A stretch of DNA of 64,000 nucleotides from DASVBE01 sp963770375 (GCA_963770375.1 CAVYPM010000016.1:62001-126000); one strand, 5' to 3'; numbered from the stretch's first letter, positions 54,412 to 64,000 are shown. The notes: generated by a model from the sequence alone, not told the origin. A program made the numbers and translations.

Positions 54412-55020
54412 ATGGCGAGGAACGTTGCGGTTATCGGGACCGGCCGGATCGGCGGCACGCTGGGGCGGGCGTTCGCCCGGGCCGGGCATCAGGTCACCTT
54501 CGGCACCCGGGGACCGGCCGACGGCACCGCGGCCGGGGACTCCGGCGCGACCGAGGCCGCCATCCCCGGCGCACTCGCGGCCGCGGACATCGTGGTCCTC
54601 ACGGTGCCAGGGCCGGCCGTGGCCGGCCTCATCGCCGAGCACGCCGGCCCCCTGGCCGGGAAGCTGATCATCGACGCCACCAACAAGATCGGCGGCGACG
54701 GCCCCGCGAACAGCCACCAGGACGTCGCAGCCGTAACCGGCGCCCGCTACGCCCGCGCGTTCAACAGCCTCGGCGTGGAGAACCTCGCCAACCCGCACTT
54801 CGGCACCGAGACCGCCGACATGATCTACTCCGCCCCCGAGGCGGACCGGCAGCCGGTCGAGGACCTGATCCGCGCCGTCGGCCTCCGCCCGGTCTACGCC
54901 GGCGACGGCGCGCACGAGGTCGTCGACGGCGTGCTCCGGCTCTGGTTCGCGCTGGCGATCGGCCAGCGCCGCGGCCGCCACCTGGCGTTCCGCGTCCTCG
55001 ACGACGCCGGCGCCAGCTAA
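54412..55020 (+). CDS. NADPH-dependent F420 reductase-like protein
   Basis: A 202-residue Rossmann protein of the NADP/F420 oxidoreductase (F420_oxidored) type. It opens NVAVIGTGRIGGTLGRAFAR (Gly-x-Gly-x-x-Gly), with the FGTRG step after beta-2, VVLTVPGPAVAGLIAEHAGP and LIIDATNKIGGDGPANSHQD. The YARAFNSLGVENLANP motif is typical for this group. It may reduce F420 with NADPH or act on another substrate. It is divergent from the MarR-PDZ regulator. An AAGGAC ribosome site precedes the ATG. Confidence 0.82.
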   Translation: MARNVAVIGTGRIGGTLGRAFARAGHQVTFGTRGPADGTAAGDSGATEAAIPGALAAADIVVLTVPGPAVAGLIAEHAGPLAGKLIIDATNKIGGDGPANSHQDVAAVTGARYARAFNSLGVENLANPHFGTETADMIYSAPEADRQPVEDLIRAVGLRPVYAGDGAHEVVDGVLRLWFALAIGQRRGRHLAFRVLDDAGAS

Positions 55021-55083
55021 CCCTGGCCGGACCACGACCGCGCCCGGCCGGGCGCCCCTACCCGGCCTGGCCGGGGCGTTTGG

Positions 55084-55108
55084 CCCCTGTAGCTCCCGGT
55101 CACAGGGG
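55084..55108. promoter_or_regulatory. Inverted repeat upstream of gabT
   Basis: CCCCTGT (55084-55090) and ACAGGGG (55102-55108) are perfect seven-base arms around 11 bases, ending 15 bases before the gabT start. This could be an operator site or the end of a leader hairpin that hides the ribosome site. Confidence 0.4.
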
Positions 55109-55123
55109 TCTATCCTCGGCTGT

Positions 55124-56488
55124 ATGACCGTACAGACACCCGCTGTGGGCGGGCCCTCGCTGCCGCAGGAACGCCGCCTGGTGACCGAGATCCCCGGGCC
55201 GGCCTCGAAGGAACTGCTTGAGCGCCGCCAGCGGAGTGTCGCCCGCGGCCTGAGTCATGTGCTCCCGGTCTTCGTCACTGCGGCCGGCGGCGGCGTGATC
55301 GTCGACGCCGACGGCAACTCGCTGATCGACTTCGGCTCCGGAATCGCGGTCACCGGTGTCGGCAACAGCGCCGAGCGAGTCGTCCAGCGGGTCACCGAGC
55401 AGGTCGCGCGCTTCACCCACACCTGCTTCATGGTCGCCCCCTACGAGGGCTACGTAGAGGTCTGCGAGGAACTGAACCGCCTCACCCCCGGCGACCACGA
55501 CAAGCGCTCCGCGCTCTTCAACTCCGGCGCCGAGGCCGTCGAGAACGCGGTCAAGATCGCCAGGTACGCGACCGGCCGCCCGGCGATCGTCACCTTCGAC
55601 CACGCCTACCACGGCCGTACCAACCTGACCATGGCGCTGACCGCCAAGAACATGCCCTACAAGCACCGGTTCGGCCCGTTCGCGGGCGAGGTGTACCGGG
55701 TGCCGATGGCCTACCCGCTGCGCTGGCCGGGCGGCCCCGAGCGCTGCCGCGAGGACGCCCTCACGACCGTGAAATCCCTCATCCACACCCAGGTCGGCGA
55801 AGAGAACACAGCCGCCATCATCATCGAGCCCATCCAGGGCGAAGGCGGATTCATCGTCCCGCCCGACGGCTTCCTGCCCGGCCTCGCCGAGTTCTGCCGC
55901 GAGCACGGCATCGTGCTGATCGCGGACGAGATCCAGAGCGGCCTGTGCCGCACCGGCGACTGGTTCGGCGTGGACCACGAGCAGGTCGTCCCCGACCTGG
56001 TCACCACGGCCAAGGGCATCGCTGACGGGCTGCCGCTCGCCGGCGTCACGGGCCGGGCCGAGCTCATGGACGCCGTCCACCCCGGTGGTCTCGGCGGCAC
56101 CTACGGCGGCAACCCCATCGCCTGCGCCGCCGCGCTCGGCTCCCTGGAGACCATGGCCAAGGAGGACCTCGCGGGCAAGGCCCGGCGGATCGGCGACATC
56201 ATGCTCCCGAGGCTCCGGCAGATAGCCGAGCGCAGCCCCGCCATCGGCGACGTCCGCGGCCGCGGCGCCATGCTCGCCGTCGAACTCGTCAGGCCCGGCG
56301 GGATCGAGCCCGACCCGGCCGCCACGGCGGCCGTGGCCAGGGCCTGCCACCAGGCCGGCCTGCTCGTGCTGACCTGCGGGACCTTCGGGAACGTGCTCCG
56401 CTTCCTGCCTCCCATGGTGATCGGCGAGCCGCTGCTCAGCGAGGGCCTCGGCATCCTCGACGACGCCTTCGCCGGACTAGCCGGGTAG
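55124..56488 (+). CDS. gabT: 4-aminobutyrate-2-oxoglutarate aminotransferase
   Basis: A 454-residue class-III aminotransferase close to GabT. It has PGPASKELLERRQRSVARGL, DADGNSLIDFGSGIAVTGVG, the PLP-contact HAYHGRTNLTMALTAK, EPIQGEGGFIVPPDGFLP, the DEIQSGLCRTGDWF motif, and the PLP-binding lysine in TTAKGIADGLPL. It moves the amino group of GABA to 2-oxoglutarate, giving succinate semialdehyde. It stands 23 bases before the first SGNH hydrolase gene. No gabD is next to it. Confidence 0.93.
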   Translation: MTVQTPAVGGPSLPQERRLVTEIPGPASKELLERRQRSVARGLSHVLPVFVTAAGGGVIVDADGNSLIDFGSGIAVTGVGNSAERVVQRVTEQVARFTHTCFMVAPYEGYVEVCEELNRLTPGDHDKRSALFNSGAEAVENAVKIARYATGRPAIVTFDHAYHGRTNLTMALTAKNMPYKHRFGPFAGEVYRVPMAYPLRWPGGPERCREDALTTVKSLIHTQVGEENTAAIIIEPIQGEGGFIVPPDGFLPGLAEFCREHGIVLIADEIQSGLCRTGDWFGVDHEQVVPDLVTTAKGIADGLPLAGVTGRAELMDAVHPGGLGGTYGGNPIACAAALGSLETMAKEDLAGKARRIGDIMLPRLRQIAERSPAIGDVRGRGAMLAVELVRPGGIEPDPAATAAVARACHQAGLLVLTCGTFGNVLRFLPPMVIGEPLLSEGLGILDDAFAGLAG

Positions 56489-56511
56489 GCACCGGCGTCC
56501 GGGGAGGATCA

Positions 56512-57366
56512 ATGCCGCGTCTGATCCTGCGTTTCCGCCGTCTGCCGGCCGCCCGCCGCGCCGCCCTGGCGGCGGGCGGGGCCTGCGCCCTGGCCATCCC
56601 GCTGGCGGCGGTCGCCGCCGCCCCGGCCGGGGCCGCCACTGCCGCCGGCAACCCGGTCAGCTACGTCGCGCTCGGTGACTCCTACTCGTCCGGCCTGGGC
56701 GCGGGCAGCTACATCTCCTCCAGCGGATCCTGCGACCGCAGCACCGTCGCCTACTCCGCGCTGTGGGCCAGCGCCAGCCATCCCGCCTCGTACGTCTCGG
56801 TGGCCTGCGCGGGCGCGACCACCAGCAGCGTCATGTCCGGCCAGCTGTCCGCCCTCAGCAGCCAGACCACGCTGGTGTCGATCACCGTCGGCGGCAACGA
56901 CGTCGGCTTCGAGAGCGTGATGGAAACCTGCGTGCTCGAGTCGACCAGCAGCTGCGTCAGCGCGGTCAGCACCGCGGAGAACCAGGTCAGCACCATCCTG
57001 CCCGGCAACATGGACCGGGTGCTGTCCGCGATCAGCGCCGCCGCGCCCAACGCACGGGTCGTCGTCCTCGGCTACCCGGCGCTTTACGACCTGTCCAGGT
57101 CGTCGATCTGCCTCGGCCTGTCCACGACCGACCGGAACGTGCTGAACCAGGCGGCCAGCCTGCTGGATCAGGTCATCCAGGCCGCCGCGGCCCGGCACGG
57201 CGACGTGTTCGGCGACGTCCGGGGGCCGTTCACCGGCCACCAGATCTGCGACGGCGGCAGCAGCTGGCTGCACTCGGTCAACATCTTCGACATCAGCGAG
57301 TCCTATCACCCGACGGCGGCCGGCCAGTCCGGCGGCTACGAACCGGTGTTCGCCGCTAACGCGTAG
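56512..57366 (+). CDS. Secreted SGNH/GDSL hydrolase, copy 1
   Basis: A 284-residue secreted lipase/esterase-like protein. The N-terminal RRLPAARRAALAAGGACALA with APAGAATA forms a Sec signal, cut near residue 42. Block I is VALGDSYSSGLGAG (catalytic Ser), block II carries CAGATTSS, block III is VGGNDVGF (oxyanion Asn), and block V gives SESYHPTAAGQ (catalytic His). It resembles Streptomyces SGNH lipases with Cys pairs likely forming disulfides. It has a paralogue directly downstream. A weak GGGGAGG site precedes the ATG. Confidence 0.9.
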   Translation: MPRLILRFRRLPAARRAALAAGGACALAIPLAAVAAAPAGAATAAGNPVSYVALGDSYSSGLGAGSYISSSGSCDRSTVAYSALWASASHPASYVSVACAGATTSSVMSGQLSALSSQTTLVSITVGGNDVGFESVMETCVLESTSSCVSAVSTAENQVSTILPGNMDRVLSAISAAAPNARVVVLGYPALYDLSRSSICLGLSTTDRNVLNQAASLLDQVIQAAAARHGDVFGDVRGPFTGHQICDGGSSWLHSVNIFDISESYHPTAAGQSGGYEPVFAANA

Positions 57367-57393
57367 CCGGCCGGCCTCCGCAAAACGCCGTAT

Positions 57394-57458
57394 CGCCGGG
57401 GCCGCCAGTGACCAGAAAGCATGACGTACCCTGCAAGGGTCACTGACCGGCCCCGGCG
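57394..57458. terminator. Long imperfect inverted repeat between the two SGNH genes
   Basis: The left arm 57394-57413 pairs with 57438-57458: CGCCGGGGCC with GGCCCCGGCG, then CAGTGACC with GGTCACTG, broken by a short mismatch. The loop is about 24 bases. It follows the first gene by 28 bases, so it can stop transcription there or lower it for the second gene. Confidence 0.55.
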
Positions 57459-57512
57459 GCCGGCGTGGGAGTGGGCCAGCAGTTGCCGCCGGGAGCTTTC
57501 AGGAGGTCAGGG

Positions 57513-58346
57513 GTGCGTGCGCGAATCACTGGGATAAGGCTGGCCACAGCCAGCGCCGGGCTTTTCACGCTGGTCGCCACGCTGGCCGCCGCCGCACCAG
57601 CCAGCGCCGCACCGGCGAGCGCCAGGAGCGCCGCGGCTACCGGCGTCCGCTACGTCGCCCTCGGCGACTCCTACGCCTCCGGCCTGGGCACCGGCCGCGA
57701 GCAGGGGAACTGCGACCGCAGCCCGGCCGCCTACGGGCCGCAGTGGGCCCGGGCGCACCAGCCGGCCTCGTTCACGTTCGCGGCCTGCTCGGGCGCCACC
57801 GCCCGCGGCATCCGGACCCACCGGCTGTCCGCGCTCAGCCCGGCCACCACGCTGGTCTCGCTCACCGTCGGCGGCAACGACGTCGGCTTCAGCGACGTGA
57901 TCCAGACCTGCATCATCGGCTCGACTCACGACTGCCTGCAGGCCATCCGCGGGTCCGAGCACGCGATGATCACCTCGCTCCCCCGTGGCCTGGACCGGCT
58001 GCTCGCCGCGATCCGGCAGCACGCGCCGGCCGCCAGGATCGTGGTGACCGGCTACCCGCTGCTGTTCGACCCGGCGCGGCCCGGTTCCTGCGCCGAGATA
58101 AGCCACCGGGAGCAGATCCAGCTCAACCGCGGCGCGAACCTGCTGGACGACACGATCAGGTCGGCCGCCGGCCGGCACGGCGCCGCGTTCGCCGACGTCC
58201 GGGCCGCGTTCCGGGGCCACGCGATCTGCGACGGCGCGGCCTGGCTGCACGGCCTCGACTTCTTCAGCCTGAACGACTCGTTCCACCCGACGATCGCCGG
58301 CCAGACCCGCGGCTACCTGCCCGCCTTCACGGCCGCGGCCCGCTGA
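57513..58346 (+). CDS. Secreted SGNH/GDSL hydrolase, copy 2
   Basis: A 277-residue paralogue of the previous gene. It has a Sec signal (AGLFTLVATLAAAAPASAAP), VALGDSYASGLGTG with the catalytic Ser, FAACSGATARG, VGGNDVGFSDVIQTC, and SLNDSFHPTIAGQ with the catalytic His. The two copies share the same motif order and a common Cys layout but differ widely elsewhere, so the duplication is old. GTG 57513 follows AGGAGG by about six bases, which decides the start. It probably acts on lipids or esters outside the cell. Confidence 0.9.
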   Translation: MRARITGIRLATASAGLFTLVATLAAAAPASAAPASARSAAATGVRYVALGDSYASGLGTGREQGNCDRSPAAYGPQWARAHQPASFTFAACSGATARGIRTHRLSALSPATTLVSLTVGGNDVGFSDVIQTCIIGSTHDCLQAIRGSEHAMITSLPRGLDRLLAAIRQHAPAARIVVTGYPLLFDPARPGSCAEISHREQIQLNRGANLLDDTIRSAAGRHGAAFADVRAAFRGHAICDGAAWLHGLDFFSLNDSFHPTIAGQTRGYLPAFTAAAR

Positions 58347-58431
58347 GAACCGGGCCTGCCAAGCACGGGGCCGCGCGGCTAGCCCGGCGCGGAGTGGCCC
58401 GCGCCCCCGGCTGCGTACAGCCTAAAGAATC

Positions 58432-58463
58432 CCTCCGCCGGTGCGGCGCCGCACCGGCTGAGG
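58432..58463. terminator. Two-way GC hairpin between SGNH copy 2 and mmsA
   Basis: GCCGGTGCGG and CCGCACCGGC flank a CG centre, a perfect 22-base palindrome at 58437-58458. After one mismatch the stem extends with CCTC (58432-58435) and GAGG (58460-58463). GTTATTT follows on the plus strand. It separates two convergent genes and can serve both. Confidence 0.8.
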
Positions 58464-58485
58464 GTTATTTGAGATTTACGGTTTG

Positions 58486-59982
<1,497 letters not shown>

Positions 59983-60010
59983 GCCGTGTGCCCTTCCCGG
60001 CCGTCCCGGC

Positions 60011-61312
60011 CTAGCCGGCCGCGTTCTGGTCGCTGACCGCGTGCAGGGCGTCCGTCAGGATGCCCAGCCCTTCCTTGGCGTCCGCCTCGGTCAGCGTGAG
60101 CGGCGGGGCCATCCGCAGGGTGTGCCCGGACAGGCCGCCCTTGCCGATGAGCAGCCCGCGGCGGCGGGTCTCCTCCAGCATCGCGGTGGCCAGCGCCGGG
60201 CTGGGCGCGCCGGTCGCCGGGTCGACGAGGTCGAGGGCGAACATCAGGCCCTTGCCGCGCACCTGGCCGGCCACCGGCACGCTGGCGGCGGCCTCCCGCA
60301 GCCCGTCGATGATCATCGTGCCGACGACCGCGGCGTTGCGCTGCAGGTCGTGCGAGAGCACGTAGTCCAGCGTGGCGTTGGCCGCGGCGGTGGACAGCGG
60401 GTTGCCGCCGAACGTGGAGATGCCGTTGCCGTGCAGCCCGTCCATCAGGTCGCCGCGGGCCACCACGCCGCCGATGGCGAAGCCGTTGCCCAGGCCCTTG
60501 GCGAACGTCATCATGTCCGGCGTCACGCCGTGCGCGCCGATGCCCCAGAAGTGCTCGCCGGTCCGGCCCCAGCCGGTCTGGACCTCGTCGGAGATGAAAA
60601 GGATGCCGCGGGCATCGAGGAGCTCCTGGTACGCGGCGAACAGCCCGTCCGGCGGCATCGTGAACCCGCCCACGCCCTGGACCGGCTCGGCGATCAGGCA
60701 GGCCGCGTCGCCCGCGGTGGCGGTGGCCAGCACGTACTCCAGGTCGGCGACCGCCGCCGCGGTGTACTCCGCGTCACTCATCCCGGCGAACGCGGGCAGG
60801 TGCCGGTCCGTGCCGTGCAGGTAGTGCACCGCGAACGGGGCCAGCTGCGAGCTCTTCCAGGCCCGGTTGCCGGTGATCGCGACCGCGCCGAACGACCGGC
60901 CGTGGTAGCTGTTCCGCAGCGCCAGCACCTGGTTGGAGTTCCGGGCCGCGGTGGCCAGCAGCAGCGCGGTCTCGTTCGCCTCGGTGCCGGAGTTGGTGAA
61001 GAACACCTTGGCGTTCTCGATGCCGGACAGCCGCGCGATCTTCTCCGCCAGCTCGACCTGGTTCCTGATCAGGTACAGCGTCGAGGTGTGCACGACACCC
61101 GTGGCCAGCTGGCGCTCGACGGCCTCGCGTACCTCGGGCACGTCGTAGCCGAGCATGTTGGTCAGGATGCCGCCGAAGAAGTCGAGATACGTGCGTCCTG
61201 AGGCGTCGGTGACCCGGCTGCCCTTGCCGCTGACGATCTCCATGGGCTCGTCGTAGTAGACGGCGACCCAGTTGGGGATGACACGGCGGTGGCGATCGAG
61301 GAGTTCTCCCAT
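60011..61312 (-). CDS. Class-III aminotransferase (AGT2/beta-alanine type)
   Basis: A 433-residue class-III aminotransferase. It has VTDASGRTYLDFFGGILTNM, FTNSGTEANETALLLATAAR, YHGRSFGAVAITGN, EPVQGVGGFTMPPDGLFAAY, ISDEVQTGWGRTGEHFWGIG and the PLP lysine in TFAKGLGNGFAIGG. It resembles alanine-glyoxylate (AGT2) and beta-alanine-pyruvate aminotransferases. The link to mmsA favours beta-alanine or beta-aminoisobutyrate as substrate, giving the semialdehyde. It shares its transcript with mmsA. Confidence 0.9.
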   Translation of the reverse strand: MGELLDRHRRVIPNWVAVYYDEPMEIVSGKGSRVTDASGRTYLDFFGGILTNMLGYDVPEVREAVERQLATGVVHTSTLYLIRNQVELAEKIARLSGIENAKVFFTNSGTEANETALLLATAARNSNQVLALRNSYHGRSFGAVAITGNRAWKSSQLAPFAVHYLHGTDRHLPAFAGMSDAEYTAAAVADLEYVLATATAGDAACLIAEPVQGVGGFTMPPDGLFAAYQELLDARGILFISDEVQTGWGRTGEHFWGIGAHGVTPDMMTFAKGLGNGFAIGGVVARGDLMDGLHGNGISTFGGNPLSTAAANATLDYVLSHDLQRNAAVVGTMIIDGLREAAASVPVAGQVRGKGLMFALDLVDPATGAPSPALATAMLEETRRRGLLIGKGGLSGHTLRMAPPLTLTEADAKEGLGILTDALHAVSDQNAAG

Positions 61313-61329
61313 GCGCCTAGTCTGCCCGG

Positions 61330-61578
61330 TCAGGCCAGGTCGCGGCCACCCGGCCAGCCGCCGTCGGGACCGCCCAGGTCACCGTCGAGCCCGCCCGGGC
61401 CGCCGGAGCCCAGCCCGTCGTCCAGGCCGCGCAGCCCGTCCAGCACCCGCCGCAGCGTCCCGACGTCGTCCAGCGCCCTCATCCGCCGCGGCGCCGGGAA
61501 CATGCCCGGCACCCGGCGCGGCAGTGGCGTCACCTTGCCGGCTGGCCCCGCCCCGCGGCCCCTCCCGGGCACTTCCAC
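61330..61578 (-). CDS. Small hypothetical protein, Gly/Arg-rich
   Basis: An 82-residue basic then glycine-rich protein. The middle section VPGMFPAPRRMRALDDVGTL is followed by a helix and an Asp/Gly-rich tail. No domain, signal or membrane segment is seen. It ends 18 bases before the aminotransferase start and may be its short leader gene. Coding support is modest; a shadow frame cannot be ruled out. Confidence 0.4.
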   Translation of the reverse strand: MEVPGRGRGAGPAGKVTPLPRRVPGMFPAPRRMRALDDVGTLRRVLDGLRGLDDGLGSGGPGGLDGDLGGPDGGWPGGRDLA

Positions 61579-61703
61579 CTCAGCCCCCTCACGACGCCGG
61601 CCAGCCTAGCCGACCGCCCTGCGGCGCACGCAAGGCCCGTTCCCGGCCGAAGCGGGTCCCGCCGCCCCGCAAGCCAGCTCAGGGAATCCCGCCGCGTGCA
61701 AGC

Positions 61704-61747
61704 GAATCAGTTGTGAAATAACGGCATACCTACGGAATCAGTTGACA
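61704..61747 (+). promoter_or_regulatory. Lrp promoter with two phased direct repeats
   Basis: GAATCAGTTG occurs at 61704-61713 and again at 61735-61744, 31 bases apart, about three helix turns. The second copy runs into TTGACA (61742-61747), a strong minus-35 box. A weak ACGATG stands after 17 bases. Phased repeats on one face of DNA fit Lrp-type wrapping, suggesting the regulator at 61792 controls itself here. Confidence 0.55.
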
Positions 61748-61791
61748 AAGCACCCATTCATGGCACGATGAGTACCAGAGGGAGGCGGTCT

Positions 61792-62307
61792 ATGGCGCAC
61801 ACGCCGGGCACGCTGCCCGCACCAGGCGGGCGGGCGCGCGGCGATGGCCCGGCCCCGAGCCGGGTCATCCTCGACGACGTCTCCAAGCGGATCATCGAGC
61901 AGCTCCAGTCCGACGGGCGGCGATCCTACGCCGCCATCGGCAAGGCGGTGGGTCTCTCCGAGGCCGCGGCCCGGCAGCGGGTGCAGCGGCTGGTGGACAC
62001 CGGCGTGATGCAGATCGTCGCCGTCACCGACCCCCTCACGCTGGGGTTCCGCCGCCAGACGATGATCGGCATCCGCTGTGTCGGCGACCTCGAGCGGGTC
62101 GCCGACCTGCTGGCCGGCATGGCCGAGATCGACTACATCGTGATCACGGCCGGCTCGTTCGACCTGCTCGCCGAGGTCGTCTGCGAGGACGACGACCAGC
62201 TCCTGGAGATCATCAGCCGCGTCCGGACCATCCCGAGCGTGACCACCACGGAAACCTTCGTCTACCTCAAACTCCGCAAGCAGACCTACAGCTGGGGAAC
62301 CAGATGA
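61792..62307 (+). CDS. Lrp/AsnC family transcriptional regulator
   Basis: About 171 residues. After a Gly/Pro-rich N-terminus comes the AsnC-type helix-turn-helix: LDDVSKRIIEQLQSDGRRSY, AAIGKAVGLSEAAARQRVQR. The RAM ligand domain begins VTDPLTLGFRRQTMIGIRCV and ends with TTETFVYLKLRKQTYSWG. Such regulators sense amino acids. ATG 61792 follows GGGAGG and is preferred over ATG 61768. Its stop overlaps the next aminotransferase start by ATGA, so they are expressed together. It probably controls the amine-catabolism genes on both sides. Confidence 0.9.
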   Translation: MAHTPGTLPAPGGRARGDGPAPSRVILDDVSKRIIEQLQSDGRRSYAAIGKAVGLSEAAARQRVQRLVDTGVMQIVAVTDPLTLGFRRQTMIGIRCVGDLERVADLLAGMAEIDYIVITAGSFDLLAEVVCEDDDQLLEIISRVRTIPSVTTTETFVYLKLRKQTYSWGTR

Positions 62308-63690
62308 GCGCCAACGGCAGCGACCACCAGACCAGCCTTCAGGACGCCGCGAAGCGGCACATGTGGCTGCACTTCAGCCGGATGTCGTCGTACGCCGGGA
62401 ACGACATGCCGGTGATCGTGCGCGGCGAGGGCCCGTACGTATTCGACGAGAAGGGCAAGCGCTACCTGGACGGCCTGGCCGGCCTGTTCGTCAGCCAGAT
62501 CGGCCACGGCCGGGCCGAGGTCGCCGAGGCAGCCGCCCGGCAGGCCGCCGAGCTGGCCTACTTCCCGCTCTGGTCCTACGCCCACCCGCGGGCCATCGAG
62601 CTGGCCGAGCGGCTGGCCGGGATGGCGCCCGGCGACCTGAACCGGGTGTTCTTCACCACCAGCGGCTCCGAGGCGGTCGAGTCGGCCTGGAAGATGGCCA
62701 AGCAGTACTTCAAGCTCACCGGCGAGCCCACCCGGTACAAGGTGCTCAGCCGGGACATCGCGTACCACGGCACGTCCATGGGGGCGCTGGCCATCACCGG
62801 CCTGCCCGGGATCAAGCCCCCGTTCGAGCCGCTGCCGCCCGGCGGCGTCCGCGTGCCGAACACGAACTTCTACCGCGCGCCGTCGTTCGTGGCCGACGAC
62901 CTGACCGCGTTCGGCGTCTGGGCCGCCGACGAGATCGAGCGGGCGATCCTGCGCGAGGGCCCGGACTCGGTGGCCGCGGTGTTCCTCGAGCCGTGCCAGA
63001 ACTCCGGCGGCTGCTTCCCGCCGCCGCCCGGCTACTTCCAGCGGGTCAGGGAGATCTGCGACCGGTACGGCGTGCTGCTCGTCTCCGACGAGGTGATCTG
63101 CGCGTTCGGCCGGCTCGGCTACTACTTCGGCTCGCAGCGGTACGGCTACCAGCCGGACATCATCACGTTCGCCAAGGGCGTCACCTCCGGCTACGCACCG
63201 CTCGGCGGGATGATCGCCAGCGACCGGCTGGCCGAGCCGTTCCTGCACGGCGAGACGAGCTTCCTGCACGGCGTGACGTTCGCCGGGCACCCGGTGTCGT
63301 GCGCGGTCGCCATGGCGAACCTCGACGTGTTCGAGAAGGAGGACCTGCTCGGCAACGTGCGGTCCAACGAAGCGGCCTTCCGCGCCACCCTGGAGCAGCT
63401 CTATGACCTGCCGATCGTCGGCGACGTCCGCGGCGACGGCTACTTCTACGGGATCGAGCTGGTCAAGGACAAGGACCACCAGGGAGACGTTCTCCGACGA
63501 TGAGTCCGAGCGGCTGCTGCGCGGCTTCCTGTCGCAGGCGCTGTTCGAGGCCGGCCTGATCTGCCGGGCCGACGACCGCGGCGACCCGGTCATCCAGCTC
63601 TCCCCGCCGCTGACCTGCACCCAGGAGCACTTCACCGAGATAGAGCAGATCCTGCGCGGCGTCCTCACCGAAGCCTGGAGCCGGCTGTAA
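62304..63690 (+). pseudogene. Class-III aminotransferase, C-terminal frameshift
   Basis: About 460 residues of an omega-amino-acid/amine:pyruvate-type aminotransferase. It has FDEKGKRYLDGLAGLFVSQI, FTTSGSEAVESAWKMAKQYF, YHGTSMGALAITGLPGIKPP, EPCQNSGGCFPPPPGYFQRV, SDEVICAFGRLG and the PLP lysine in TFAKGVTSGYAPLGG. After GIELVKDKD (about 63478) one extra base breaks the frame. The next frame continues TRETFSDDESERLLRGFLSQ and LSPPLTCTQEHFTEIEQIL, with stop at 63690. The shift removes only the last 65 residues. It likely transfers amino groups from diamines or GABA-like compounds. Confidence 0.88.
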
Positions 63691-63768
63691 GAGGGGCCCC
63701 GAAAGTTTTACCTGTTTGTTACTGCTGATGAGGGCCGCAAGAGGAGGCCGGCGCGTCTGTAACACCGT

Positions 63769-63793
63769 GAGGCGGCGCGGGTGGCGCCGCCTC
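63769..63793. terminator. GC hairpin between the aminotransferase and the next gene
   Basis: GAGGCGGCGC (63769-63778) and GCGCCGCCTC (63784-63793) are perfect ten-base arms around a five-base loop. It lies 78 bases after the aminotransferase stop and 25 before the next start, so it could end the Lrp operon or act as an attenuator of the next gene. Confidence 0.55.
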
Positions 63794-63818
63794 GGCGGGC
63801 CTACGGCGGGAGGACGCG

Positions 63819-64000
63819 ATGACGGGTGGCAACGAGAGCTGGCTGGACCTCGGCAGCCAGAACGAGCGACTGGTAGTCCCGCTGGCCGATCAGGACGAGC
63901 GGCTCGTTGACCCGCAGATCGCACGGCAGGCCGGGCTGCCCGTCGCGCCTCGCCCGCTGATCCCGCGCAGCCGACCCGCGGCCGACGACGAGCCGGACGG
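63819..64000 (+). CDS. Start of an unrecognised gene, runs off the window
   Basis: ATG 63819 is preceded by GGGAGGA. The visible 60 residues read MTGGNESWLDLGSQNERLV, then VPLADQDERLVDPQIARQAG and a Pro/Arg/Asp-rich stretch. Two partly repeated pieces, QNERLVVP and QDERLVDP, stand out. The acidic, disordered character suggests a long N-terminal tail. No domain can be named from this part. Confidence 0.6.
   Translation, partial: MTGGNESWLDLGSQNERLVVPLADQDERLVDPQIARQAGLPVAPRPLIPRSRPAADDEPD

Overview
The window is high-GC DNA (clearly above 70 % over most of its length) with dense, mostly GTG/ATG-started genes, many ATGA stop/start overlaps and typical actinomycete content. That content includes F420/LLM-type flavin oxidoreductases, a LigD-type polymerase, AfsK-like kinases with a PQQ propeller, a LuxR-family LAL regulator and a protocatechuate pathway. 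A soil actinomycete of the Streptosporangiales or Streptomycetales kind is the best guess; nothing seen fixes the genus. No rRNA, tRNA, CRISPR array, insertion sequence or replication origin was found.

Layout. 1-4.4 kb: small housekeeping-type enzymes (endonuclease/phosphatase family, VOC, MmcQ/YjbR, DedA-like, questin-oxidase-like). 4.1-11.7 kb, minus strand: one operon of ArsR-type regulator, small coiled-coil membrane protein, sensor-domain membrane protein, ABC ATPase, FtsX-type permease, MMPL transporter and a small helical protein. 11.8-16.9 kb: histidine phosphatase, quinone-reductase-like MDR, two LLM oxidoreductases, and a divergent sirtuin/GNAT pair. 16.9-18.4 kb: an AT-richer patch with a CHAP amidase and no other supportable gene. 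18.4-26.3 kb: hydrolase, AlkB, methyltransferase, gamma-carbonic anhydrase, SDR, LigD polymerase, TIGR03084-type protein, alcohol dehydrogenase and epimerase. 26.3-31.5 kb: three tandem Ser/Thr kinase genes with C-terminal PQQ propellers; one is intact, one is cut by several frameshifts, and one is an internally deleted relic carrying a DNA patch nearly identical to its neighbour. 31.7-37.6 kb: truncated EamA transporter, a lipoprotein, an SRPBCC-ArsR-DUF2182-DUF899 operon with palindromic operators, a perfect 23-bp inverted repeat, a LanC-like protein with a PHP phosphoesterase, and CutA. 37.6-45.9 kb: lipid kinase, LAL regulator, lipoprotein, esterase, and a fused E1 alpha-beta oxoacid dehydrogenase. 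45.9-53.3 kb: protocatechuate/beta-ketoadipate genes pcaIJHGD and pcaBC, split by a divergent SRPBCC-TetR unit with its own operators. 53.4-64 kb: a MarR-PDZ fusion regulator, an F420-reductase-like protein, gabT, two tandem secreted SGNH hydrolases, and an amine/semialdehyde catabolic cluster (mmsA, two class-III aminotransferases, an Lrp regulator).

The pca genes take protocatechuate through ring cleavage (PcaGH), cycloisomerisation (PcaB), decarboxylation (PcaC), lactone hydrolysis (PcaD) and CoA transfer (PcaIJ); the final thiolase PcaF is not in the window. The gabT/mmsA/aminotransferase group probably turns omega-amino acids such as GABA and beta-alanine into semialdehydes and then acyl-CoA under Lrp control.

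A striking property of this window is that about a dozen otherwise well-conserved genes are broken by single-base frameshifts, usually in G/C runs, with catalytic motifs continuing perfectly in the next frame. This looks more like residual assembly indels than true gene decay. Interrupted genes are typed pseudogene but should be re-read from raw data. The truncated EamA gene, the aldo/keto reductase tail and the deleted kinase copy look like real relics.
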